This document shows positions 38,401-49,700 of a DNA stretch of 64,000 nucleotides, in pieces. Under the pieces are notes generated by a model. It saw only the letters and a list, made by a program, of their open reading frames with translations, searched no databases and had not been told where the DNA came from. Numbering within the stretch: position 1 is the first letter of the stretch; the number at the start of each line of letters is the position of its first letter. The DNA is from Apricaphanius iberus (taxonomy: Eukaryota; Chordata; Actinopteri; Cyprinodontiformes; Aphaniidae): positions 1-64,000 of the forward strand of contig JAPXFQ010002693.1 in assembly GCA_028564705.1 (NCBI GenBank). The letters run 5' to 3'. Made by a program: the position numbers and the translations under genes.

Positions 38401-38526
38401 AAAATTTTCACTGGACCCGCGCTTCATTCAAGATACGTGCATAGTGACATCACTACAGTGAGATGCTCTGATTGGTTGATGCACTTCTTGAAAAGTTGAC
38501 AGAGCCAACTGTACAGTTTTTTTTTC

Positions 38527-38645
38527 ATGCTGGTCTGCTGAAGATGCTATGCCGCTAACAACAATAACAATTACTTTTTTTTTGGTTGAAATTTTAAGTA
38601 CGACTACAATTCAAAACCATCGAAATAACATATTACACAAATAAC
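38527..38645. repeat. Short repeat shared with 60755-60790
   Basis: CATGCTGGTCTGCTGAAGAT recurs at about 60758 with one change, followed by GCTATG in both. It is probably part of the non-coding portion of a Harbinger-type family. Confidence 0.5.
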
Positions 38646-38859
38646 TTCAAAGTTTTCAAAGTTACAGTGTATCAGTCAAACATAATGAAACATTCAAAAA
38701 TGGACAAAGTTGAACAAAAGAAAACAAATAAAATAAAGACAGATTTGTATAATTCAAACAGATTCACAGTTAGCTGAATGGTAATAAGTCCATGGATTCG
38801 ACATTGGTGGCACCCTGCGCGGGAACACGAGGATGTGCTTGTGATGAGAGGGGGAAAGA

Positions 38860-38983
38860 TATGACAGTGTGGAGGTCCTGTCACTCTGGCTCAAAGTGAT
38901 GATGCACTTTAGGCTGCTTGGCCACAGGGATTTCCCTTTGGCGGAGTGGTTAGTGCGCATGACTCTCAACTGGGAGTTGCGGG
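38860..38983 (+). repeat. tRNA-like SINE family, copy 1 (5' part)
   Basis: GACAGTGTGGAGGTCCTGTC leads into CCCTTTGGCGGAGTGGTTAG, which looks like a polymerase III A box. The B-box-like end (GAATTGAATCCTGCC) is displaced to 39527-39541 by the hAT MITE at 38984-39520. Confidence 0.6.
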
Positions 38984-39520
38984 TAGGGATGCACCCATAC
39001 TGGTATCGGATATTGGCCCCAATACTGCCTAATGTACTGGTATCGGGTAAACTTAACCGATACCATGAACCGATACTCAAAATGGGGAAAATCTGCAACA
39101 AATTCACCAAAAAAGATTCATTTTTCACTTGAAATTTTATTTTTGTGGTAATTTTTTATTTTATATCTGTTTTTTTGTCTCAGTTATGTTTAGTTTGTAA
39201 AGTCTGGTGTCTTTAGTCTCTTCAAGAAAGGCACCAGAAGTTATACAGTTTATTAATTCAAAAAATTTGTGGCAAGGTACACAATGAGGGCCCAGGTGGG
39301 ATTCGCTCCCACGACTCCCAGGTGAAGGTCATGTGCGCTAACCAGTAAGCCAAAGGGATATCCCTGTGGCCAAGCAGCCAGGGCACATGATCTATCGGAG
39401 CTATAGTGACAGGACCTCCACACTGTCACAAATAGTATCGGATCGGTATCGGGTATCGACAAATACACAAAATCCAGCCATCGTTATCGGGACTGAAAAA
39501 GTCGGATCGCTGCATCCCTA
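38984..39520. mobile_element. hAT-type MITE, itself holding a SINE-like copy
   Basis: The ends TAGGGATGCA and TGCATCCCTA are perfect inverted repeats, and GATACTGG/CGGTATCGG words recur inside both ends. The flanks GTTGCGGG and GATGCGGA match at 6 of 8 bases. The middle (39284-39432) is a separate SINE-like copy in minus orientation. Confidence 0.82.
39284..39432 (-). repeat. tRNA-like SINE family, copy 2 (inside the hAT MITE)
   Basis: The reverse complement runs from GACAGTGTGGAGGTCCTGTC to CCCTTTGGCTTACTGGTTAG and GAGCGAATCCCACC, in the same order as copies 1 and 3. Confidence 0.65.
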
Positions 39521-39734
39521 GATGCGGAATTGAATCCTGCCTCGGTCTTTTAGATCTTAGGTTTGGTAATTAGTTAAAGGGGAAATGGAACCTTCTTCTC
39601 AGGCAGACAGCAATTCTGTGGTACAGTACAGCTATAATATTACCATAAATCGGTCTGTAGGTTAAATAAATTATACCTATTTTAAATATTGATCTCTCAT
39701 CGGGGGTATCCTTAAACACCTGCCCCTCGCTGGA

Positions 39735-39850
39735 TCAGCAGACCCAGTTTGTAGAGCTGTTGTCCCGTGTAGGTCCAAGCATCGCCTGCCAAGACACCAA
39801 CTACAATGCTAAGCAGCTGTCCATCTGTATAGAAAACAGCTGGTTTCTGG
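39735..39850 (+). mobile_element. Second PIF-Harbinger transposase scrap
   Basis: The frame reads FVELLSRVGPSIACQDTNYN then QLSICIENSW, matching the same conserved region as 38270-38370 but more decayed. Confidence 0.65.
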
Positions 39851-41485
39851 TAGCTGAGGGTGATTAGCCACAGTGTTTTTCAGTATTTCCTCAATGTCAT
39901 GCTGATGCTATGACTCCATGTCACATGTTACAGTACTGTAGCATCTTCGGTGCGCCTGATTTTTCCAAGAAGGTATTGCGCAATTGGGAAAAACAACTGG
40001 TATATACTGATTTCCACAGGTGATAGCTGATTGCTGTTGGTGAAGTTCTGCTTTTATGCTTGGGGAGTGGGGGAGGGAGTGCTATTAAGAGAAGGGAGCG
40101 GTAATCTAAATGTAGGGCTGCTGGGAGGAGAAGGCGTAGCTAGGAGGGAATCTGGCAATCAGTGCTCAACATGGCGGCCGAGAGAGTTTTAAAGATTAAT
40201 CAAACATACATTAATTACCCTAAAAAACATTTCAGGTATGTTTTAAAGGAGGGAATGAAGTAAGAATGTGATTAAAATCTTTAAAAAGTGGATTTTACAT
40301 GCCACTCCCCCTTTTACATTAGTCATTGAAAATGAGAGTGGAGAGGAAAGAACTGACCCAGACCAATAAAAAAGCTAAAACACTTTATTCTGATGTATTT
40401 GTCCAAATTAAAAATTTTAATATAAATATGTATATAAATCTCTTTACAAAACAAGCATAAAAACTGTCATACCAACAAAAAAAACCACAATCAGTGTTTT
40501 TAACATTTTTTTTTGCTTTGTTAGTGTAAATCTTTTCTACTATGTATCATTTGTTTTTTAGAATACAGCCACATTTTAGTTTGCATTGAAATGAAATTGA
40601 GGTTGAAAACTGAGTAGAACAGAAAAAGTCAAAAGTTAATAGTACGCCCAACACTCCAGATAACGTCTTCTTCTCTTCTGAGTTCTGTTCTCTTGTTTTT
40701 CTCTTCCTCAAATACAGTATATTTCTCTCTGTAATGTTGAGTCACTTTGACATGGCTCACTGTACTGACCAAACATAATTAATATCCAGGTTTGATTTAA
40801 TTTTGTGTTATTTTCTATTTTTTGAGTTGTTTTATGCTTAACTGAATTTGTTTGGTGATAACACATCTGAGCTCAACCTTATACTCTCACTTCATACTCA
40901 AGGCTCATGAATGACAAAATCTCATCAGCAAACATAAAAGCACAATTATTCAAAAAAGATTATTTTCACCATTTCACCATTAGAAACCAATACCAGCAAT
41001 ATGAATAAAACAGAAAAAACCCAGACAGTAAACACCAAAAACGGGTACATACTCAGAATAAAAACAAATTTGTACCAATGGTAAAAATATTGAAATAAAA
41101 AGACACATAATTACTCTTCTTACAAAGAAACTCAACTCAATGTTTTTACCCATTAGGATTTTCCACTATCAAAATCTCTTCTGATTTCACCTATCAGGAA
41201 CATTAAGCAAGCCTGTGTAGAGTTTGCTCTCCTAAAAGCTGACGCGAGCTACAAATAATTAATTTTTGTTCCTGAAGTTGTTGAAATTGAAATGTTTTGT
41301 TTGACTCCCATTTTTTAAAAACTAGTTACCATTTTTTGCTCCTTTAAACCACAAAGGCACTGTAACAGTTGTTATCCTGGAATTCATGATTGAAGTGGAG
41401 AAGGGGGTGATGACCTCAGCTGCAGGTCTAACGTTAATCTTCATTTTTCTCTGAATATTTTATATTTATAAAACTGGGAGTAAAT
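39851..41485. other. Intergenic sequence, nothing recognised
   Basis: AT-rich DNA. Short frames only; no splice-bordered exon or repeat terminus found. Confidence 0.65.
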
Positions 41486-41778
41486 GGCCTGCATTTGTAT
41501 TGCACTTTACTCAGTCCCTATGGACCCCAAAGGGGATTTACACTAAATTATGTCAATCACCCACTCATTGATACACTAATGATGGCAAACTACATTGTAG
41601 CCAAAGCTGCCCTGGGGAACGCTGGCACTACCTGACCCTCTGACCACCACTAGTAGCCAACAGGTGAAGTGTCTTGCCCAAGGACACAACAACTAAGACT
41701 GTCAGAACCAGGTCTTGAACCAGCAACCTTCCAATTATAAGGCAAATGCCCAACTCCTGAGCCACAGTCGCCCCACGT
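41486..41778 (-). mobile_element. tRNA-derived SINE
   Basis: The reverse complement begins GGGGCGACTGTGGCTCAGGA and passes through TGGAAGGTTGCTGGTTCAAG, which fit the A and B boxes of a tRNA promoter, then TGTCCTTGGGCAAGACACTT, a hallmark of a common teleost SINE body. Confidence 0.8.
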
Positions 41779-43500
41779 AAGTATAAGTTTTCACAGGTTG
41801 ATTAGCCTAATTCTAATGATTCACAGACAGAAAAATCTGAGGCAAACAATGTTCTTGCCAGTGTGGTTTCACATTTTTAGGAATTAATTAACCTGGGGTC
41901 CATTAGCTTTTTGATCAGCAGTTTTGTTTTCCATCAAAGGAGGGATTCTTGCTTAAAACAATTATTTCTTAGAGCCTTAAACTCAAGTCACTGAAGAACA
42001 TTTTTCATTTGTCCATACCAAATGTCATATTACATCTAACCTTCTGACTTAATGGAGCTCCACATAGAGATAAAATAATAACTGAGAATAAAATAAGCAG
42101 GATTTGAATTACAGGGGATTTATGGGGAGCTTGGCTCACCTGAAAAGGGAGTTTGGTTCCCCTGAAAGCTCACAGCTGACAGACCAAGGGGGATCTCTAA
42201 AATATTCCAGTTTCAATTTAGTTTACATTATTTTTTACTTTTACAAGAATCCTAATGTATTTCAGACTAAAAGAAATTAAAAATAAATAAATAAATAAGA
42301 GTCAGATTTTCCTGCTTCATATGTTAAATTTAAATATTGGCTTCCTCTAAAAATAACTTCCACTTTATTCCTTCTGTGAACATGTGGTCGCACTGTTTTG
42401 ATTGTGATTAGCTACATCAAACATGCTAATGCTAATTGTGTTGGGTTCTTGCTAGTCAAGCCAGTTTTGAACATCATGGACACTGCCTGGGATAAGATTG
42501 GTCAGAGTTTTCAGGTTTTGGACATCATGTCTAAATGTAAACTGGATCCTTTCAGTTTCATACACAAAAAAAAGAAATAAAATAAGAGCAGTAAAGAGGA
42601 AAAGTTTGACCCAGACCCTGGCAGTTAGTAAGTCTTGCTGAATCAGGTCATGGAGCCTTTCCTTTCAACTGGACGCAAAATCAGTGAAGCAGGTGGAAAT
42701 GTAGGAATATGTGGCTCTTTACTAGGAATCACAAGTTAGCATGTATGAATGAAAAATGTCTGCTGCTTGCTAAAAGCAAAACTGGGTTGTATAAGTCTGA
42801 AGAATGGATGAATGGAGAAGTCAGCAGAAAACGAGATTTTTTTCTACAAGCATTGACAGTTTAGCTCACAAGAGGGGTAGAAATTTTAGAGAGAGTAGAA
42901 AATAAATACTTATTTAATGCACTAAAGAAATATGTGTTTCAGACTTATTGCCGATTCGAAATAACAAATCCCTCAACTACTATGACTACAAAAACAGCTT
43001 TCAAGTATTCAGATATCAGACCCTGATTGTGCTGAAATAATGGTGAACATTACCAATGAAATCAGAGCTATGTCTGTTAAAAAATATTAGAGAAATTGCT
43101 CTGTGATTGGCTTTAAGGCAGAAAATGTTGGACTGCATGTGAATTCCTTGTTGCTCTTGATTGTCCAAAATCTGTTAAACCACCAACAATATTTTGTATG
43201 TTCTTGGCGATTGATCCATAAATATATATGTATGTGCAGGTCAATTCGCAAACCACAGTGCACAATGACAAATATGTCTCCCCATAAAGTTTTGCTGTAA
43301 TTTGGACTCTGGAAATAAATGTGTGTTTTTGTAACTGATAAATGAACAAATGCCATCAACTTATTTACATTAAAAACAAAACATGCAAAGAAGCTGCAGA
43401 TAAAACTTTTTAACAATTGTTTCAGCCAATTTTTAGGTTTACTCTCTCTTTTTTTTATTGATGGAATCAGGTGAATCAATCGTCAATAAATTAGAGCTTG
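41779..43500. other. Intergenic sequence upstream of the gene B 3' end, nothing recognised
   Basis: AT-rich sequence; an (AAAT)n run at 42278-42298 suggests an old retroposon tail. No gene supported. Confidence 0.6.
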
Positions 43501-43562
43501 ACCTTTTATGTTCTGTCAAAGTGTTAAAGGATTCCTCCTGGTGGAAAAGAATGTCATGATTT

Positions 43563-43768
43563 TCATTGGTCAGGTTCATGATTGTTTTCATCATTCATAT
43601 GTTGAAGTTCTGTTCCTGCTGCAGGAGGCGGGTTCTGGTTCGGTTTCCGTCTTATATAGAGCAGAAAACCTACACCACCAAGTAAAGCCAAACCAAGGAA
43701 TCCAACTGAGAGACCAACTATCAGTCCATTGTTGTTCTTTTCATCCTCGTTTTGTCCCTCCTTGTTCC
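43563..43768 (-). CDS. Gene B exon 3: stalk, transmembrane helix and short tail
   Basis: Acceptor TTCTACAG before 43768 and TGA at 43565-43563. The helix [17 protein letters not shown] is followed by [11 protein letters not shown]. Confidence 0.87.
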
Positions 43769-46700
43769 CTGTAGAACAGAATCAGGTGTTAGTCTGATCT
43801 ATTAGGTAGAAGATGACTAAATACCATTATCTACTGATCTCAGACTGCTTCCTGCAAATTCTCATCAACATCATCTTTAGAAAACACAAACACTGATCTA
43901 GATGATTCTAACATCTAGAACCAGGAAGCTGATGGAGGTTCTGATCCAGAGACAAACAGACTCACCTGGAGGAGAAAGTTCCAGGATGATGGAGCAGATG
44001 GGAGCAAACTTCAGATGAGATCTCTTCATGCGTTTATTTTTATCATAATCGACTCGACATTCATATGTTCCATTATCATTAATCATCACATTCTTCAGAA
44101 CCAAAGACACGTCTCCATCCTTCATCTCTCTGTCCTGTAGATCTACCCGGTCTTCATAAGCTGGATGCTGGCCATCATTATCAAACTGATCATCTCGATA
44201 CAGAGCAACATGCTCATGTTGCCCCAGATCAGTTCTGCTCCAATCCAACACAATGACAGATTTGTTCTCAGCAGCTCTACATGGTAGAATGACGTTCTGT
44301 CCAGGTTTAGCTGGGATCTTTATCTCACCTGGAGGAGAAGAAACAAGACAGAGGAACAATAATGAGACATTAAGGGGGTCTAGGAGTCTAGAATCTAATT
44401 CTGTAACACTCCATCTAAAAGACATGATTCACATATCTTATTTTTAATTAAAGAAACCAAAACATGGACAGATCATAATGGTAGATAAATGACTCCACAC
44501 CAAAGCAGTGCAGGAAGACTGACAATAACTCAATACCTGGTTTGCTTGTTTTTAATCCGCTGTGTAACATATGTTATGGTTTGTGGCTCCATGGGAAACT
44601 ATATCACTGCTTAGTTCAAACTTAATGACCTATAAAAGTTACTTACAGAGAGATAATGTCTGATAAATACAATGCCACATTTATTCTAACTGGTACAGAG
44701 ATTTAAATAGCTTATATATTAAATTATTGTCTCCATACCAACCGTGAAATGCTGTCTTTCAGTCCGCTGATAATTTAAAAGGAATGCAACACAAGTATTT
44801 TCTATCCTTACATCATATTCATAAACATGTAGATTTAGCTAAACTCGACTGAGGATTTAACTGGAATTGTGAACTTTGTTCTGATGAAACTAAATTAAAA
44901 TATTAGCCTCAAACCCTGCAGGTGGGTCAAGGTTTAACCTGATATGCTACATGTGGAAAAGAATCCAATGCCCACCATTACTGTGTCCAGCTTTTGTAAC
45001 CATTAAAACTTTTTCACCATTTATAATGAAAACAAACACCAGATTATAGTGTATTGAAAGGAGTCATGAGGTGGTTCATGACTTCCTATAGATGTTTCCT
45101 GGGCAGGTGACATGTAGGTAGACCCAGAACTCGCCAGACAGATAGAACAGACCTTCTGGCCTGGGAACACCTTGTGGTTCCCCCAGAAAAAGTTGACGGC
45201 TGGAGCTAGAGAGATGGATTTATAGGTTTAGATTGGCTGATGTTTGTGACCTTTGATTCTCTGTAATGTTTCAAATTTGATCATTTGACCCAAATTTAAG
45301 CAGCAAAAAAACAACAAAAACAAAGAATAAATTAAGTGTGACAGATTAGTGCCCTGTCACCATACCGCCAACAGATGATGTGCCCTGGACACTTGACCAC
45401 TTGATTATCCCTTTGGCTGACTGGTCAGCACACATGACTCTCACCTGGAAATCTGGGGATTGAATCCTGCCAGGAGCTTAATTGTGCACATTGCTACCAA
45501 ATGTTAAACACGATGGGGTGGTTTTTTGATGGTGAGTAAACTAATTAACAATCACAAAGGAAACCTAGATGTGATTAATGATGATACTTAATATATTTAA
45601 ATATTTAATATTTAAAAACATTGTGGAAAAGGAATTGCTGACAGTGAAACCAGAGGAGTAAAATCCACAAACTGAATGTCGGCTGAGTTTGAAGAAATCC
45701 TTAAACATCATGGCACATTGGGATAATGAAAAGAAACATGGAATAACTAAAGTAATAAGGCCAAGTCATAAGATACTAGAACTTTATGAAGGAAATACCA
45801 AAATTACTCAAATATATTAGCTAAAAAAATAAATATATAATATAACATATATATATATATATATATATATAGTTAACCATTTAATGACGCCTTATAATAT
45901 TAATGGCTGAAACCTTCGGTTTAGTTAGTCAATTATCTTATTAAAATTCAGTTCAGCTCTGGTTCAGATCTAAAGCTAACCAGATATTCATTAGCGTGAA
46001 GAAAGCTGAAGCCGGCAGGTCTATCCAACCCCTGAAGTGTTTTTTAAAGTGTTTTTTGCTATTGAGGACTGGGAGCAGAGACATTTCAGAAGCCACATCT
46101 GTTGTTAGCGCCTGAGTAAGTTTCCTGTCTCTCTGTAACAGATTCGCAGCGAGCTGGGAGAGGGGAGTCCTGCTTAAAACAGCTGATCGTAGTTTTATAT
46201 TTCGTTCATTATAGCTACGTTTAGTGTTTTAGTGCGTGGAGGATCGGTTAAAAACGGGACGCAACCTTTACCGGAGCCACTGAAACATTTATCCGGAACA
46301 ACTTCCTCCGCTGCTCCCTTGCTGACATCTGATTGCAATGAAGTTGCGGCGATGGTTCTCTTAGGGATTATCAAAAAAATCTGTTTCAGCTCAAATCATT
46401 TCATACTTTTTGTGGTTTGAAAGGAGAGAGTGTTGGCTATGGAGGCGGAAATGTCACGACTCTTGTGCTGCAATGAGGACGAAGGACCCAGGCGCAGAAG
46501 CAGAGTTCCAGGCAGGCCCGGACTGACAATCAGGAAAGGCGGGACTTTTTCCGGAGGCCTACCTGCTGTACTGGCCCGCTCCGTGATTGGACCGTTGGTC
46601 AGGTGGAGCCTGATTCTTAATTAAACTTCTGTGGCGCAGCTCATTTGGCACAGGACGCACCTGCTGCGTCTATATTCACTCTCTCCTTTATTTCTGTGAG

Positions 46701-49700
46701 GCTCTGTCGAAGAGCTGCAGACACATCCCTCCTCCCGCACAGGTGCGGCACCTTCCTCTTCTCGTGTGAGGTCAGGATGTCTGTCAAAGGTGCAGTAGAC
46801 ACGCCTCTTCCCCTCCCCTCCTGCACCTTTCGGTCTAGAGCAGATGTAAAATGGAACGAGAGCGAGAGCTAAAGACAATAGGAGGAACAGAGAGGGAGAG
46901 GATGAAGAAGAAAGCCCTAGACGCGGGAAAATGCTTAAAATTAACTGACAAGTTTGTCATTAAGGGAACAGGTGAGTCAACAGTATTGGTGACAGCAGAT
47001 TCACACACCATGACCACTAGCTTAATGAGGAGGTTTTGCTGATGGACAGAGGGTAATCAAAGTTTTAAAACAATAGCCGTAAGTTGTATTGGAGACTAGG
47101 GCTGCTGGTTCTCTCACTTTATGCTCTGCTGTCAATACCTCATCCTCCAAAGATACATTTGTAGATTAAATGAAAAGTCTAAGGTCTTGGCTTGAATTTA
47201 ACAAACACTTTTCTTTTTTTCCCTCCTTTTTCTTACAATTTATTGTGATAAACGTTTATTAATTGTCAAAGAAACTCTGACCCACTGTGACAACCTGACT
47301 CTTGTTGGGGTTTGTTTTCTAAATTAAATTAAAATTTCAATTAGGTTTTGTTTGAAAATTAAGGTGTTATTAAATTGTGCAAGTTATTATTAAAACTATG
47401 AAATTAGATTTGGTTAAGGAATAAATAATAATGTTCCTTGTGTTAAGCCCATGAGTTTAGCAAACTAATGTATTAAATATGTATCATAAAGTACAGCTTT
47501 GGAGTAAGAAAATGTTTATTATAAACACAGAAAAAACTCACCCAACTTTGTTCCTAATATTCAAAATGCATGTGAATGTATTTATTGTGTCTTTGAAGTA
47601 TTTGCCCAGTTCATTTTCTGAACTATCACTACAACTATTAGACTTATCTCAAAGCACAAAAAGCATAGAGTCATATGTGACAACCAGCCCCATGTGACTC
47701 CTTGACGAAAAAAGTTAGTTGGCTAACGCATGGTTGTGAAACAACTCACCCCCTCCAGCTCACAGTTTTTTGTTCTTCTCCTTTTTCTTTTTGGTTGGCA
47801 ACCAACTTTATTTATTTTATTTATATTTTGGATTTTTATTTTGTTGATTCACTTTTCATTTTTTGTTTATCAGAAATTTCATTAATATTTCTATGAAAGG
47901 AAAGTAAATGTTCCCGTTTAGAAATCGTAATTGATTTGCTCTTCTTGCTCTATAACCCATCCATCCATCTTCATCTTGCCGCTATTATCCGTGGTTCGGG
48001 TCGCGGGGCTGTAGCCAAAGCGAAAGAGCCCCAGACTGTCCCTCTCCCCGCACTTGGCCAGGCTCCTCGGGAGGAAGTCCCGAGGGCGTTCCCGAGCCAG
48101 GCTGGGAGACATAATCCCTCCACTGGATCCTGTGTCTTCCCCACCTGGGTCTCCACCCGGTTGGGAACGTGCCCAGAACAAGCCTCACCATGGATGCGTC
48201 CAGGAGGCACTCCGACCAGATGCCCAAGCCCCCTATCAACTGGCTCCCTCTCTATTTGGATGACACGGCTCTACACAGATCCCCCTCCTGGATGACCGAG
48301 CTTCTCAGCCCTATCTCCTCAGAGGGAGAGCCCAGCCACCCTACGGAGGAAACTCATTCAGCCGCCTGTAATCCAGCGATCCTACGTTCTTTTTCGGTCA
48401 CTACCCAGCGTTCGTGACCAAGAGTGAGTAGGAACGTAGATGCGACCGGTAAATTGAGAGCTTTGCCTTTCGGCTCAGCTCTCATCTTCACCACGACAGA
48501 ACCGGTACAGCGACAGCATAACTCTGCAGACGCCTTACCAAATCCGTTCCTATCGATCTCCCGCTCCATTGTTTCCCGCATATCTTGAACAAGACCCCTC
48601 AGATACCTAAATTCCCCCACTTGAGGAAGGACCATCATCCCCGACCCGGATAAGGCACTCTACCCCCTTTTCCGGCTCAAGACCATGGGTCCCGTATTTG
48701 GAGTTGCTGATCCTCATCCCCAGGCCTCTTCACACTCGGCTGCGAACCGCTCCAAACGAGATTCATGTAGAACACGTTCGGATGATGCCAAACAAGAACC
48801 ACATCATGCATTCTGCGAAGTAGCAAGACCCGATCCTGAGGTTCACCAAAAAATGGATCCGCCTCAACCTCATTGTGTGTCTGCGCCTAGAAAACTGTCC
48901 ATAACCATGTATGGAAGCATGACCGGTGACAAAGGGCAACCTTGGCGGTTTCCAGCTCTCACGAAATATCCGAACTTACCTGCCTTTCGAAATGCGAACC
49001 AGACTCTGACACCTTCTCATATAGGGACCTAACAGTCCCGTATCAAAGGATCTGGTACCCCCATACTTCCCGTATATCCTCCACAGGACACCCCGAAGGG
49101 ACAACGGTCTGAATGCCTTCTCCAAGTCCACTAAGCACATGTAGAACCGGTTTGGGCCGAACTCCCACGCACCCTCCAGGACCCTGGGGCCCGGATGGTG
49201 TATGAGCTGGTCCATTGTTCCCGGCCAGGACGAAAACCTGCATTATTGTAGTTTTCCTCCCCTGTTATCCGAGGTTCGACAAACCGTCGGACCCCCTGCT
49301 CCATGACCCCCGAATTAGAATCCTAACCAGGGAGGCTCAGGAAGTGTGATCCCCCTATTAGTTGGAACACACATTTCTGTGGTCCCCCCCTTTTTAAAGA
49401 GTGGGACCACCACCCCGGTCTGCCAATCCAAGGGAACTGCCCCCGATGTCCACGCAATATTGCAGAGCCGCGTCAACCAACACAGCCCTACAACATCCAG
49501 AGCCTTGAGGAACTCCGGCCGAATCTCATCCACCCTCGGTGCCTTGCCACCAAGGAGCTTTTTAACAACCTCAGTGACTTCAGCACCAGAGATTGGAGAG
49601 CCCGTACCAGAGTCCTCAGAATCTGCTTCCAAACAGGAAGGCGTGTCGGTGGGATTGAGGAGGTCTTCGAAATATTCCATCCACCGACCCAAAACGTCCC

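Noticed and set aside
38930..39545. A genuine tRNA gene at the A-box/B-box-like motifs
   Set aside because: No seven-base acceptor stem pairs, and the motif is in three collinear repeat copies, so it is SINE-like.
43508..43774. Plus-strand frame over gene B exon 3
   Set aside because: It is the antisense shadow of the conserved transmembrane exon; the minus strand has the splice sites and the domain.
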